Shown: piece by piece, positions 1 to 8,347 of the stretch
Layout: every line of letters begins with the position of its first letter
How positions within the stretch are numbered: position 1 is the first letter of the stretch
Assembly: GCA_002719425.1 (NCBI GenBank)
Contig: PBHA01000020.1
Span: forward strand, 1-28,625
DNA from: Chloroflexota bacterium
GTDB lineage: Bacteria; Chloroflexota; Dehalococcoidia; UBA1151; TMED-70
Length of the DNA: 28,625 nucleotides
Direction: 5' to 3'
Notes under the pieces: generated by a model
Told to the model about the DNA's origin: nothing
What the model saw: the letters and a program-made list of their open reading frames with translations, nothing else
Databases searched by the model: none
Made by a program: the position numbers and the translations under genes

Positions 1-121
1 GGGGCCCATAAGCACCTAGATCTCCTGTTTCATCCATTAGAGTACCTATTTTTGCTCCTCCGCTTGAGCAAGCACTAAGTACAAATAATGCTGAAGTGAT
101 CAGAATTATTAAATTTTTCAT
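1..121 (-). CDS. Leu/Ile/Val-type ABC transporter substrate-binding lipoprotein, N-terminal part
   Basis: Only the first 40 codons are present; the gene runs off the left edge of the window. The ATG lies seven bases after a GGAG ribosome-binding site (126-130 region, minus strand). The translation starts with MKNLIILITSALFVLSAC, a lipoprotein signal peptide with lipobox LSAC, so Cys18 should be lipidated and the protein exported and anchored. After a short Ser/Gly linker the mature part begins with KIGTLMDETGDLGAYGP, which matches the first strand and ligand loop of branched-chain amino acid binding proteins (periplasmic binding fold type I). Seen: signal peptide and the start of the fold. 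Inferred: it delivers a small organic solute to an ABC permease encoded outside the window. The real ligand cannot be read from this fragment. It is separated from the upstream operon by 78 bases with a possible promoter of its own. Confidence 0.8.
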   Translation of the reverse strand, partial: MKNLIILITSALFVLSACSSGGAKIGTLMDETGDLGAYGP

Positions 122-168
122 ATTTACTCCTTAAAATAAGTTTTGTCACAACGTACAATATTTAAAAT

Positions 169-196
169 TTTATAATAACCAAATCTAAAAGTCTAA
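169..196 (-). promoter_or_regulatory. Possible promoter of the binding lipoprotein
   Basis: On the minus strand TTAGAC (191-196) and TATAAA (169-174) are separated by 16 bases, a fair sigma-70-like pair. The leader to the ATG would be about 40 bases and contains the GGAG site. In DNA this AT-rich such pairs are common by chance. Confidence 0.3.
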
Positions 197-199
197 GAA

Positions 200-1090
200 T
201 TACCCTAGCCTTCCTTCCCACGCTGGATTATTCTTATAAAGATCTATAACTTCGTTGAATTTAAACTCTGAGTCATCCTGAGGTTTATAATTCAAGGATT
301 CTCTTGCAGACTCAATAGACCAAAACCTTCTTGTATTATTGCTAACCCCGTATACAACTAAAAACGGAACGCCTTTAATGTCACCTACTATTTTTTTAGA
401 ACTAATCGATTTGTCAAAAAGTTGAGATAGATCTCTTTGACTAACATAAGCACCTAAATGCCTTTTTATATTCGCAATCCCTTGACCTTTTTTGCCTGCT
501 ATAAACTTATTATCAGAAACATCAGGAGTAATCTCTCTTGGAAAGCCTATTCTTACATGAACAAATTCTAATTTTCTTCCAAATTTACCTGATGCGTAAG
601 GAACAGAAAGTAACTCATATGAAGCCTTTGCCCAACCATAAAAATTATCTGAATAAGGAATCTGACTATTTGATACCATGTCTCTAATATTATTGTGAAT
701 TTCATTATGTTCATACCAGTCAGCAGCATGGTTAGAAGAAGCAACTATTACTCTTGATAATGAATTTATATATGCAGATTGATAGATTTTATTTGCCATC
801 AGAATATTTTGATACTCTGTATCAAAAGATTTAAGTTCCTCCTCTGTATTATAAGGATCTCTTGTTTTTTCAGGTCTCACATATGCAAGATGAATTATTG
901 CATCATGGTTTTTAGTTATCTTATTCAGTTCAGAAATTGGAGAATTGCAGATATCAAACTTTATTGTTTTGGAATTATGTGAATGATTAAAATCTAAGTC
1001 TACTAAGGTCAATTCAAACTTAGTTTCTAGATGAGGAATAATTCTTGATGCGACGTATCCATCTGCTCCTGTAATGATTACTTTTTTCAT
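200..1090 (-). CDS. NAD-dependent epimerase/dehydratase, uronate dehydrogenase-like
   Basis: Extended short-chain dehydrogenase of 296 residues. The N-terminus ITGADGYVASR carries the glycine-rich NAD-binding loop (G8, G11, A14), and the catalytic set is ASSNH (117-121), then YGWAK with Tyr151 and Lys155. The SSNH stretch, the HVRIG strand and the C-terminal W...Y-K-PQDD segment resemble hexuronate dehydrogenase (Udh), which oxidises galacturonate or glucuronate to the aldarolactone. The protein is about 30 residues longer than typical Udh, so a related sugar oxidoreductase or epimerase remains possible. It starts two bases after the sulfatase stop and has a GGGAG site 8 bases before the ATG, so it is probably the last gene of the tightly packed operon. 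With the xylonate dehydratase and enolase-superfamily genes it points to oxidation and dehydration of sugar acids. Confidence 0.72.
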   Translation of the reverse strand: MKKVIITGADGYVASRIIPHLETKFELTLVDLDFNHSHNSKTIKFDICNSPISELNKITKNHDAIIHLAYVRPEKTRDPYNTEEELKSFDTEYQNILMANKIYQSAYINSLSRVIVASSNHAADWYEHNEIHNNIRDMVSNSQIPYSDNFYGWAKASYELLSVPYASGKFGRKLEFVHVRIGFPREITPDVSDNKFIAGKKGQGIANIKRHLGAYVSQRDLSQLFDKSISSKKIVGDIKGVPFLVVYGVSNNTRRFWSIESARESLNYKPQDDSEFKFNEVIDLYKNNPAWEGRLG

Positions 1091-1092
1091 TA

Positions 1093-2520
1093 TTATTGCT
1101 CCCTTTTTGGCCCGAATTCTAATATTTTCATTACGGGATTATTATCTAGATTATAAAGACTGTGATCACCATTCTTTTTTAATTCTTCCCAGTATAATTT
1201 GATCATCATTTGTCTTTCTTCTTTATGATTGTCCGAATCAATTAAATTTTTAAGCTCATGGGGATCAGATTCTAAATCATAAAGTTCATCATAATCAAAA
1301 CCATTAAATATATACTTAAGATTCTTATACCAAAGAACCCTTTGCTTTAATTGAAGCCTTGTACCGTCATACTCAGAAAAAGATTTTTCTATCGTGTTTA
1401 CTTCATCGGTACAAAGAATTTTTTTGAAAGATTCTGAGTCAATATTTTTTATTTCTTTTTGGTCCAGTAAATCTAGTATTGTAGGACATAAATCCATACT
1501 TGATACCAGATCCTTTGATAATTTATCTTTTTGGATCTCAGGACCAGATATAATCATAGGAATCCTATAAATTTCTTCAAAAGCTGCTAAGTTTTTGGCA
1601 TAAATTCCATGGGATGATAATGCTTCTCCATGGTCGGAAGTAAAAATAATTATAGTATTGCTTAATTCTCCTTTTTCTTCTAGTAGATCAATAATTTTTC
1701 CGTATTCATAATCTATTTCAGTTATCATAGCATAATAATTTTTGATGGATTCAATGTGATCTTTTTCAGTCATATTTTCAAAAACTTTTTTACCTCTTCT
1801 GTATATATTTGGTTTATCCAAAAGATCATCATTAAATGATTTTGGTAATTCTAATTCAATATTTTCGTACATATCATAGTATTTTTTTGTAGAAATAAAA
1901 GGATCATGTGGTTCTATCACAGAAACAAAACAAGCCCAAGGTTTATCTCCTTTTTCTTTGTTTATGAAGTCCCTTGCTTTTTTAGATACTAAACCTAAAA
2001 CTCTTTCTTCAGTATCCATTTTTGATACTCCGTAGAAAGGGGTAGTATTATATCCAGGAGGATTATCTATAAATAGATGTGGTTTACTTTCATCGATACT
2101 GTCTTTGTGTTTTTTATTTGCATTAATATACTCATCTGAAACTCCATCTTGAAGTTGATATTCATTCCATCCATAATCTTCTAGATTATTTGTTCTTTCA
2201 ACATGCCATTTACCGTAATATGCTGTGTTGTATCCATCCTCTTTAAGTATTTGAGCCCAATGTTCTTTTTCTGTTCTTAAGTTTGATTGGTCCTCATCAA
2301 CTGTATGGGTTACAGTGGTTACACCATGATTATGAGGTAGTAATCCGGTCATTATACTGGCTCTAGCTGGAGAACATACAGGATTTGGAGTATGCGCTCT
2401 GTTGAATTTTACTCCACTCTTAGCAAGTTTATCTAAATTAGGAGTAATACATTGGTTATCATCATCTAACACCTGTCCGTGCATTTGATCGACCATTAGA
2501 AATAGTAAATTTTTTTTCAT
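1093..2520 (-). CDS. Formylglycine-dependent sulfatase (Cys type)
   Basis: Sulfatase of 475 residues in the alkaline-phosphatase-like superfamily. The signature CSPAR (49-53) carries the cysteine that a formylglycine-generating enzyme converts to the catalytic aldehyde. Other family marks are Asp11 for the metal, GKWH (103-106), EPHDPF (203-208), TSDHGEALSSHG (294-305) and the C-terminal YDLESDPHELKNL. There is no signal peptide, so the enzyme appears cytoplasmic and would act on imported sulfate esters. The opening LFLMVDQMHG and the overall length recall choline sulfatase and related small-substrate enzymes, but the substrate cannot be assigned from motifs. The start codon overlaps the DUF1501 stop as ATGA, which implies translational coupling. 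A maturase gene is not in the window. Confidence 0.88.
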   Translation of the reverse strand: MKKNLLFLMVDQMHGQVLDDDNQCITPNLDKLAKSGVKFNRAHTPNPVCSPARASIMTGLLPHNHGVTTVTHTVDEDQSNLRTEKEHWAQILKEDGYNTAYYGKWHVERTNNLEDYGWNEYQLQDGVSDEYINANKKHKDSIDESKPHLFIDNPPGYNTTPFYGVSKMDTEERVLGLVSKKARDFINKEKGDKPWACFVSVIEPHDPFISTKKYYDMYENIELELPKSFNDDLLDKPNIYRRGKKVFENMTEKDHIESIKNYYAMITEIDYEYGKIIDLLEEKGELSNTIIIFTSDHGEALSSHGIYAKNLAAFEEIYRIPMIISGPEIQKDKLSKDLVSSMDLCPTILDLLDQKEIKNIDSESFKKILCTDEVNTIEKSFSEYDGTRLQLKQRVLWYKNLKYIFNGFDYDELYDLESDPHELKNLIDSDNHKEERQMMIKLYWEELKKNGDHSLYNLDNNPVMKILEFGPKREQ

Positions 2521-3644
2521 TTTATGAAAGGATTTATTTTTTCGTAATTTCCTCCAACAATATCTTTTGATTCAACAGATAACCAATCTTCAAGAATATC
2601 TGAGTATAATCCTCTAAAATCAAAATTGAATTTTAAGTCTCCTTCAACTCTTTCACTTGGATCAAGAGAAGGATATTCATTATAATGACCACCCTTTACA
2701 CTATCACCAAGAAGGAAAGAAACTCCACCTGACCCATGGTCTGTGCCTGTTCCATTATCATCTACTCTTCTTCCGAATTCAGAAAATATGAATACCACTA
2801 CCTCTTTACCCTTGTTATGTTCCTTTAGGTCTTCAAAGAATGCTCCCAAAGCATCTGATAGTTGTTGCCATAAAAACTCCTGTAAGACAACCTCGTTTGT
2901 GTGAGTATCAAATCCACCATGATTAACATAAAAAATTCTTGTTCCAAATCCTGCAAAATGAACTTGAGCAACTCCTTTTAATTGTTTGCCTATATTTGTA
3001 CTTGGATATTCTACTTTGGAGCTATATAGTTTAGGTGCTTCGTTTATAATATCTGCTCCCTTAGCTGCATCAAGACCAGTTTTGCCTAGATAGTCCATAG
3101 TGAAATCATTTCCCATTACCGGGGTATAAAATCTTTTGAATGTTTCTAATGCTTTGTTTTTTTTACGATCATCTTCAATAGAAGTAAACAATCCATAGTT
3201 GTTTATATCTCCTACAGAGGTCACAGGGACACCTGGTGCAACAAGTGCTCTTGGAAGATACTCACTAAAATTTACTGCAGTTACAACGTTTTCACCTGAT
3301 GGATCAATATCTTTTATTGCTTGTCCTAGCCATCCTTTTGTACCAACTTTATTGGGTTCTGCTGTATGCCATATATCCATAGATCTGAAGTGGGATCTAT
3401 TAGGAGTAGGGTACCCAACTCCATGAATGATTGCAAGATTACCTTCTTTGTAAAATTTTTTCATTATACCCATACCTGGATTTAGACCAAGCTTGTTATC
3501 AAGGGGAATAATTTCATTATCTGTAAGTAATATATTCTTTCTAGAATCTTTATACAAAGGGTCTTCCCAAGGTACAACGCAATTTAGATAATCATTTCCA
3601 CCTGACAATTGTATTGTTACTAAAACTTTTTCATTACTTTCCAT
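2517..3644 (-). CDS. DUF1501 family protein
   Basis: DUF1501 protein of about 375 residues. Counting from the ATG at 3650, the family motifs are QLSGGNDYLNCVVP (14-27), RSHFRSMDIWHTA (85-97), GGFDTH (245-250), FSEFGRR (289-295) and GTDHGSGG (302-309). The family is related to the alkaline phosphatase/sulfatase fold, but its reaction is unknown. Most members start with a Tat signal; this one has none and begins directly with the first strand, so it looks cytoplasmic. Start choice: the ATG at 3650 overlaps the preceding TGA stop but abuts the GGAGA site, whereas the second in-frame ATG at 3644 sits seven bases after GGAG, so I use 3644. It lies between the NHL and sulfatase genes and belongs with DUF1800, its usual genomic partner. 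Confidence 0.88.
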   Translation of the reverse strand: MESNEKVLVTIQLSGGNDYLNCVVPWEDPLYKDSRKNILLTDNEIIPLDNKLGLNPGMGIMKKFYKEGNLAIIHGVGYPTPNRSHFRSMDIWHTAEPNKVGTKGWLGQAIKDIDPSGENVVTAVNFSEYLPRALVAPGVPVTSVGDINNYGLFTSIEDDRKKNKALETFKRFYTPVMGNDFTMDYLGKTGLDAAKGADIINEAPKLYSSKVEYPSTNIGKQLKGVAQVHFAGFGTRIFYVNHGGFDTHTNEVVLQEFLWQQLSDALGAFFEDLKEHNKGKEVVVFIFSEFGRRVDDNGTGTDHGSGGVSFLLGDSVKGGHYNEYPSLDPSERVEGDLKFNFDFRGLYSDILEDWLSVESKDIVGGNYEKINPFIK

Positions 3645-3646
3645 AA

Positions 3647-4660
3647 TCATTCTCCAATTTTATAAATTTGAACTCTATTTCTGTTAGAATCTAAGACTAA
3701 TAAATTTTGATTATTATCTACAATCAATGATGTAGGGTCCCAAAAATATGACTCAATTCTAGCTGATTTTTCATGAGGGTCTACTTCATCAACAGGTATC
3801 AATGGAACAAAAGATTCTCTCGCTAATCTTTCATCATTATTAGCATCTAGGTAGTCTTTTGCCCATTCTGACAAAGTTGATTCACCCCTAAGAAATCCAC
3901 AGAATTTGAATTTATCATCATAAATTTGTACTCTCTGCTTGCCCCAATCGCAAACATAATAAAAATTATTTTTATCTATTGCAACATCGGATGGTCGGAA
4001 TAAATTTTCTTCTTCTTTTTCGCTCTCGCCAAATTTTGCAAGAAATTTACCATCTTTATCAAAAATTTGTATTCTTGCATTTCTCCAATCAGCAACTAAA
4101 ATTTTATCTCCGTAAACTTTGATTCCCCAAGGTTTATTAAATTCACCCTCATTGTTGCCTTCTTTACCCCAGGATCTTATAAAATCTCCTTTGAGGGTAA
4201 AAACTTGAATTCTATCGTTCATATTGTCCGCTATATACAAATTGTCATTATCATCTATAGCAATACCTGAAGGGAAATTGATTTCACCATTTTTTTGTCC
4301 TTTGCAACCCCATCTATTAATGAAGTTTCCATCTTTATCAAAAATTGAAATAAGATTTGTATATTCATCCGATACGTACAAATTATCCTCAGAATCAAAA
4401 GCTAACGAGCAAGGCCAGTATAACTCACCAGGATTTTTTCCAAATTTAGAAAATTCACTATAATAATTATTTTCTATGTCACAAATTGTTATTCTTAATC
4501 CTGCAGTATGAAAAGCACCACTTCTACTTAATACATATAATTTGTTTTCACTATTTAGTGCTAAATCTCTTGGGAGATGAAAACCTCTTCCACCTACGTC
4601 TGCTGTGAATCCAACTGAATGTGAATAATTGACTTTTACATTTTTGAGTAATTTTTTCAT
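3647..4660 (-). CDS. NHL-repeat beta-propeller protein
   Basis: 337 residues built of six NHL-like repeats beginning near residues 27, 80, 128, 174, 220 and 306. Each has the form F..P..IA.D....LYV.D....RIQ.F; the clearest is at 130-154, ending DRIQVF. Six repeats would close a six-bladed propeller. Between repeats 5 and 6 lies an acidic insertion (about 255-303) that does not fit the repeat. There is no signal peptide or membrane segment, although extracellular NHL proteins are common, so it should stay in the cytoplasm with its neighbours. NHL propellers usually bind protein, peptide or RNA; a few are lyases or lactonases. It sits one base after the DUF1800 start of translation unit and directly before DUF1501, so it may be a scaffold or enzyme for that pair. 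The exact role is unknown. Confidence 0.85.
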   Translation of the reverse strand: MKKLLKNVKVNYSHSVGFTADVGGRGFHLPRDLALNSENKLYVLSRSGAFHTAGLRITICDIENNYYSEFSKFGKNPGELYWPCSLAFDSEDNLYVSDEYTNLISIFDKDGNFINRWGCKGQKNGEINFPSGIAIDDNDNLYIADNMNDRIQVFTLKGDFIRSWGKEGNNEGEFNKPWGIKVYGDKILVADWRNARIQIFDKDGKFLAKFGESEKEEENLFRPSDVAIDKNNFYYVCDWGKQRVQIYDDKFKFCGFLRGESTLSEWAKDYLDANNDERLARESFVPLIPVDEVDPHEKSARIESYFWDPTSLIVDNNQNLLVLDSNRNRVQIYKIGE

Positions 4661-4661
4661 A

Positions 4662-6065
4662 TTATGTCATTTGAAATTCTCTTGAAGAGACTATTAATTT
4701 TATAAGAATACTTATAAATTCTTCATTCACTATAAAGTCATCATCATCAATATAAGAAATTAGTGCTTTTTCAGTAGATTCATGTAAATCAAAATACCCT
4801 AATTCTTCACAACTAATTTTTAATACATCATATTTTTGTGGATCTCTTTCTAGAATTTTTTTTACAAGTAGTTTGTTTGAGTTTCCTAGTATATCTGAGC
4901 AAAAGTTTATTCTCTCTATTACAGATCCTGTGTTAATCCATTCTTCTCCGCCTTGCCAGCCTTCAACTGAAGTTGGATTTAATAGTGGTTGACCCATTAA
5001 TCCAGAACTAATAGTTGCTTTATAAACTTCTTCAGAAGGAATTTCAAATCCTCCAGAAAGTCTTACAGAATTTACTACAAGCTCTGCAGGACTTTTGATC
5101 CTTTTATAATAAATATCTTCGGTTCTAAAATATTTTGACTTGAATAAATCTCTGAGGATTTCCTTGATATTATAATTATTTCTAAAGTAAGAATTCATAA
5201 TGAAATTTACAGCATTTGGATCAATAGGTTCTTCGTGTGGCCATTGAGGAACTGGAAGTTCATCTTTTACGAAGAAATGATAAATATGTCTTGCTAAATA
5301 TTTTGCTGTTGCTTCCTGCTTACAAATAATCTTTACTATATCCTCTCCATTAAAATTACCTTTTTCTCCAAGAAATTCTTTTTCTCCATAATCATGATCA
5401 TTTTTATCGAATTTAAACTGCCATGCAACATAACCAAAAGGTCTAGCGGTATTATTTCTCATTTTTATTGCCATGTATGGCATATTTTCTACAGTCCAAC
5501 CTGTAAAAGCTCTTGAGCATTCCTTAATGTCTTCTTCTGAATAATTGCCAACACCCATTGAGAAAAGTTCTAATATTTCTCTTCCATAGTTTTCATTAAT
5601 ATTATTTTTGTGGTTATCTTGGTTATCCAACCACATAATCATAGCTGGGTCTTTTGACAATTCGATTAGAAGATTCTCAAAAGAACCTAATCCATGCTTC
5701 TTAAACATATCAATTTGAGTTGTCATGACTTTACCTTGAATAAGTTTATTTTGTCCTGTAGCAAAAACTCTATGCCAAAACAAAGCAATCTTATCATCGA
5801 ATGGAAATTTTGAATGAGCTAACCTATACATCCAAAAAGCCCCAGAGCTATTTACTGACCTTACATCAGAGAGATCTATTTGGTATCTTCTGAGTAGATC
5901 TATCGGAACTGGATTTTCATCACTATTATCCAAAAGAAAATCTACAGCATCATCATAATTTTTATCCTTTAATTGATCGATTTCCTCTTTTGAACCACCA
6001 AATCCTACCCTTCTCATCAAGTGAGAAATTTCTTTTTCGCCAGTTTTAGATCTTACTGTTGTCAT
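4662..6065 (-). CDS. DUF1800 family protein
   Basis: DUF1800 protein of 467 residues. Family motifs seen are LMRRVGFGG (16-24), FWHRVFATG (96-104), NENYGREILELFSMGVGNY (157-175), SRAFTGW (184-190), ARHIYHFFV and, near the C-terminus, QGGEEWINT. DUF1800 and DUF1501 proteins are usually encoded together; their biochemical role is not established. Members are often exported, but here the conserved domain begins within 15 residues of the start and no signal peptide is present. The start codon overlaps the stop of the upstream small membrane protein gene (ATGA), which argues for coupled translation. The downstream NHL gene begins one base after this stop. Confidence 0.88.
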   Translation of the reverse strand: MTTVRSKTGEKEISHLMRRVGFGGSKEEIDQLKDKNYDDAVDFLLDNSDENPVPIDLLRRYQIDLSDVRSVNSSGAFWMYRLAHSKFPFDDKIALFWHRVFATGQNKLIQGKVMTTQIDMFKKHGLGSFENLLIELSKDPAMIMWLDNQDNHKNNINENYGREILELFSMGVGNYSEEDIKECSRAFTGWTVENMPYMAIKMRNNTARPFGYVAWQFKFDKNDHDYGEKEFLGEKGNFNGEDIVKIICKQEATAKYLARHIYHFFVKDELPVPQWPHEEPIDPNAVNFIMNSYFRNNYNIKEILRDLFKSKYFRTEDIYYKRIKSPAELVVNSVRLSGGFEIPSEEVYKATISSGLMGQPLLNPTSVEGWQGGEEWINTGSVIERINFCSDILGNSNKLLVKKILERDPQKYDVLKISCEELGYFDLHESTEKALISYIDDDDFIVNEEFISILIKLIVSSREFQMT

Positions 6066-6286
6066 TCTTTTTTCCTTGGTTTATCCATATCGCTTTGATT
6101 CTTTGTTGAAATTTTTTTTCTAATTCTAAACCTTACTGTATACACAATCAATAGGGCAGCAAGGATTGGAAACCACTGAGTGAAAGTACTTTCTTCAACT
6201 CCATATGCGCTAAATATTAATCTGATAATCATAGAGATAACGAGTAGTGCTCCTATCTCAAGCATCATTACTTGAATTCTTCCCAT
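6062..6286 (-). CDS. Small membrane protein of unknown family, two helices
   Basis: 74 residues. Two hydrophobic segments, about 5-27 (LEIGALLVISMIIRLIF) and 38-52 (WFPILAALLIVYTV), are joined by a short acidic loop and followed by a strongly basic, lysine-rich tail (RFRIRKK onward), so the C-terminus should lie in the cytoplasm. It has one of the best ribosome-binding sites in the window, AAGGAG eight bases before the ATG, and its stop overlaps the DUF1800 start as ATGA. I do not recognise the family. Being the first gene of the DUF1800-NHL-DUF1501-sulfatase block, it could tether the block's products to the membrane through its basic tail, but that is conjecture. Confidence 0.75.
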   Translation of the reverse strand: MGRIQVMMLEIGALLVISMIIRLIFSAYGVEESTFTQWFPILAALLIVYTVRFRIRKKISTKNQSDMDKPRKKE

Positions 6287-6347
6287 TATAATTTCTCCTT
6301 AAAGTCCTTAAAGATTGATTTTTTCCCTATCAACAATTTGTATTTGT

Positions 6348-7070
6348 TTAAATAATAGCAACAATGAAAAGGATTGCCATCAAGCACATTGATAGATTTT
6401 CTATAATTGTTAGGTTAGAGAGAGGAACATTAAATGATGTACCTAAGCATGCGCAATTAATAATTTCTTTTCTTCTTAACTTTATAAATATTCCATATGT
6501 CTGAGGTAGCAATATAATTAGAGTCAAGATATTTGAAAATAACAGAAATATTCCTAATATAAAAAATATCCCTAATGACAATTCTATAAATGGATAAGCT
6601 AAACCAAATTTACTAATTCTTTGGGTAATAGGATCATAGTTAGAGAATGAAGATGAAAATTTATGAATATCTTGAAATTTCAAAAAAGAAAAAATCAAGA
6701 AAAAGTAACCCATTATAAACCTCATGAAATCATCATTAGATCCATCAAATATAAAGTATGACAAGACAGATAAAAGAAAAACAAATCCTAAGGTAATCAA
6801 AATAGGTTTATAGGTACTTAAGTACTCTATAATAAAGTTTATATTTTTAGCTTTATTTTCTAATTCTGAAACTTTATAGGATCCAACAGACTTAAGAAGT
6901 TTATTTATTTCTTCTAAATTATAAATTCTGGAAGAATTTAATATAAGAGAGCTATCACTAAGAGATATATCTGCTAAAAAAATCTCATCTTCAAGTTCTA
7001 ATTTACTTTTTATAGTTTGTACGCATCCATCACATGTCATACCTGATACTGAAAATTTTTTTTCATTCAT
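6348..7070 (-). CDS. HMA metal-binding domain fused to MauE/DoxX-like membrane domain
   Basis: 240 residues. The first 70 form a heavy-metal-associated (HMA) domain with SGMTCDGC (Cys13 and Cys16), the copper-type CxxC site. Residues 85-240 carry four hydrophobic segments (about 90-108, 113-130, 158-195 and 222-240) with the MauE/DoxX-like signatures FLKFQDIHKF, YPFIELSLG and the cysteine motif CACLGTSFNVPLS (206-218). MauE-type proteins are redox-linked membrane proteins first described in methylamine dehydrogenase maturation. The HMA fusion suggests handling of copper or of disulfides at the membrane. It starts two bases after the acetyltransferase stop. The 61-base gap after it is one of the larger ones in the operon. 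The exact partner protein is not evident here. Confidence 0.8.
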   Translation of the reverse strand: MNEKKFSVSGMTCDGCVQTIKSKLELEDEIFLADISLSDSSLILNSSRIYNLEEINKLLKSVGSYKVSELENKAKNINFIIEYLSTYKPILITLGFVFLLSVLSYFIFDGSNDDFMRFIMGYFFLIFSFLKFQDIHKFSSSFSNYDPITQRISKFGLAYPFIELSLGIFFILGIFLLFSNILTLIILLPQTYGIFIKLRRKEIINCACLGTSFNVPLSNLTIIENLSMCLMAILFIVAII

Positions 7071-7072
7071 AG

Positions 7073-8347
7073 CTAGAAATCCGTATTACACCAAGGAGCT
7101 TGTTCTACCGAAAACATTTCATTTACCCTACTCAAAATATCATAATTCTTGATTTCAATTAAACCTGCTTGATAAAACTCTGAAGCTCTTACCGAACCAA
7201 AATATATTGAACTCAACTCCGAAGGCCTAATACTTATATCTGGTTTATCTTTAGTCTTTTTTACATCAGTGTTTTTACCATCGGTTTCTATTTGGAAGAT
7301 TCCTTCAATGTCATTTTGGTTTTGACCCGAAATATTAATCACGATTTTTCCTGGATTTTTATATGTTCTAGATTCAAGCATTTTTATAGGATCAATTATT
7401 CTTGCCCATAACCCATCAATTATATTTCTTTTTAATTTTCTTGGATTTTTTAACATGTAGTATAAAGGATCATTTGTCCCTCTTCGATTAAATGATATTT
7501 CTTCTACGAGTTCAACACCAAAGATATAGTGCCATAGAGCATTATTTGATTCACGATCTGTAGATATTATTTCTTCAACTATCAAGCTTCCTTCATCATC
7601 CTCATGAGCAACTCCTGATTCTTTATTGAAGTTATAAATAGCATATCCACAGGGTTTATTATCTTTATAAGCAATTACGAAAAAAAAACCACTTCTTCCT
7701 GATTTATTAAATCTAGTTTGTTCGTCTTCATAAAGTAAATAATTCCAGTAGCCTTGGGTTCTATCTGTAGCTCCATTTTGGCATCTTCTATAGATTTCAT
7801 ATATCTTAGGAATTTCATTTAGTGCTTTATTTTTATCTACTAATTTTAGTGATATTCCTGTAGGTCTATCTGTTGATAAAGATGTATGATTTGTATCAAT
7901 ACTCCAATCTTCTCTCATAGTAGCTAACCCATAACCGAATCTGCTGTACAACAAAGATTGCGAAGCCCAAAGTCCAGCAATAGCATCTCCTCTTTCTTTT
8001 GCTTGTTGATGAAGCTTTTTCATCATAGAGGAGAAAATTCCTCTTCTCTTATGAGTTGGTAAAGTCCCCATATAAGCAATTCCTGCCATTTTGATATTAT
8101 TTCCTCCTGGAACAGTAATGTTATATTTATCAGCACCCCCTGATCCTACTATTTGTTCAGATTCAGTATCAAAAGCAGCTATAAGTCTATCACTTTGTTC
8201 ATTCCAATGATCATAATCAATCATAAATCTTTCGTTTACCATTCTTATAACAACATCTTTACTTGGAATATCTCCAAAGACTGTTCTAACAGAACTTCTC
8301 CACTCAAAAATATTTGATTTATTAACTGGAATTATCTTAATTGCCAT
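7073..8347 (-). CDS. Eis-like GNAT N-acetyltransferase with C-terminal SCP2-like domain
   Basis: 424 residues with the layout of the Eis family: an N-terminal GNAT domain, a second GNAT-like domain, and a C-terminal sterol-carrier-like domain (about 310-415). The acetyl-CoA loop is at MGTLPTHKRRGIFSSMM (93-109), and LLYSRFGYG (132-140) holds Tyr134, at the place of the catalytic tyrosine of mycobacterial Eis. In Eis the free C-terminal carboxylate takes part in catalysis; this protein also ends in Phe, within PWCNTDF. Known Eis proteins acetylate amines of aminoglycosides and peptides; the natural substrate here is unknown. The gene abuts the dehydratase stop with no gap and is followed two bases later by the HMA-MauE gene, so it is firmly inside the operon. 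Confidence 0.85.
   Translation of the reverse strand: MAIKIIPVNKSNIFEWRSSVRTVFGDIPSKDVVIRMVNERFMIDYDHWNEQSDRLIAAFDTESEQIVGSGGADKYNITVPGGNNIKMAGIAYMGTLPTHKRRGIFSSMMKKLHQQAKERGDAIAGLWASQSLLYSRFGYGLATMREDWSIDTNHTSLSTDRPTGISLKLVDKNKALNEIPKIYEIYRRCQNGATDRTQGYWNYLLYEDEQTRFNKSGRSGFFFVIAYKDNKPCGYAIYNFNKESGVAHEDDEGSLIVEEIISTDRESNNALWHYIFGVELVEEISFNRRGTNDPLYYMLKNPRKLKRNIIDGLWARIIDPIKMLESRTYKNPGKIVINISGQNQNDIEGIFQIETDGKNTDVKKTKDKPDISIRPSELSSIYFGSVRASEFYQAGLIEIKNYDILSRVNEMFSVEQAPWCNTDF

Noticed and set aside
6287..6347. Terminator after the HMA-MauE gene (TTGAT/ATCAA stem)
   Set aside because: Only five weak pairs around an eight-base loop, and no U-run of note; transcription probably continues.
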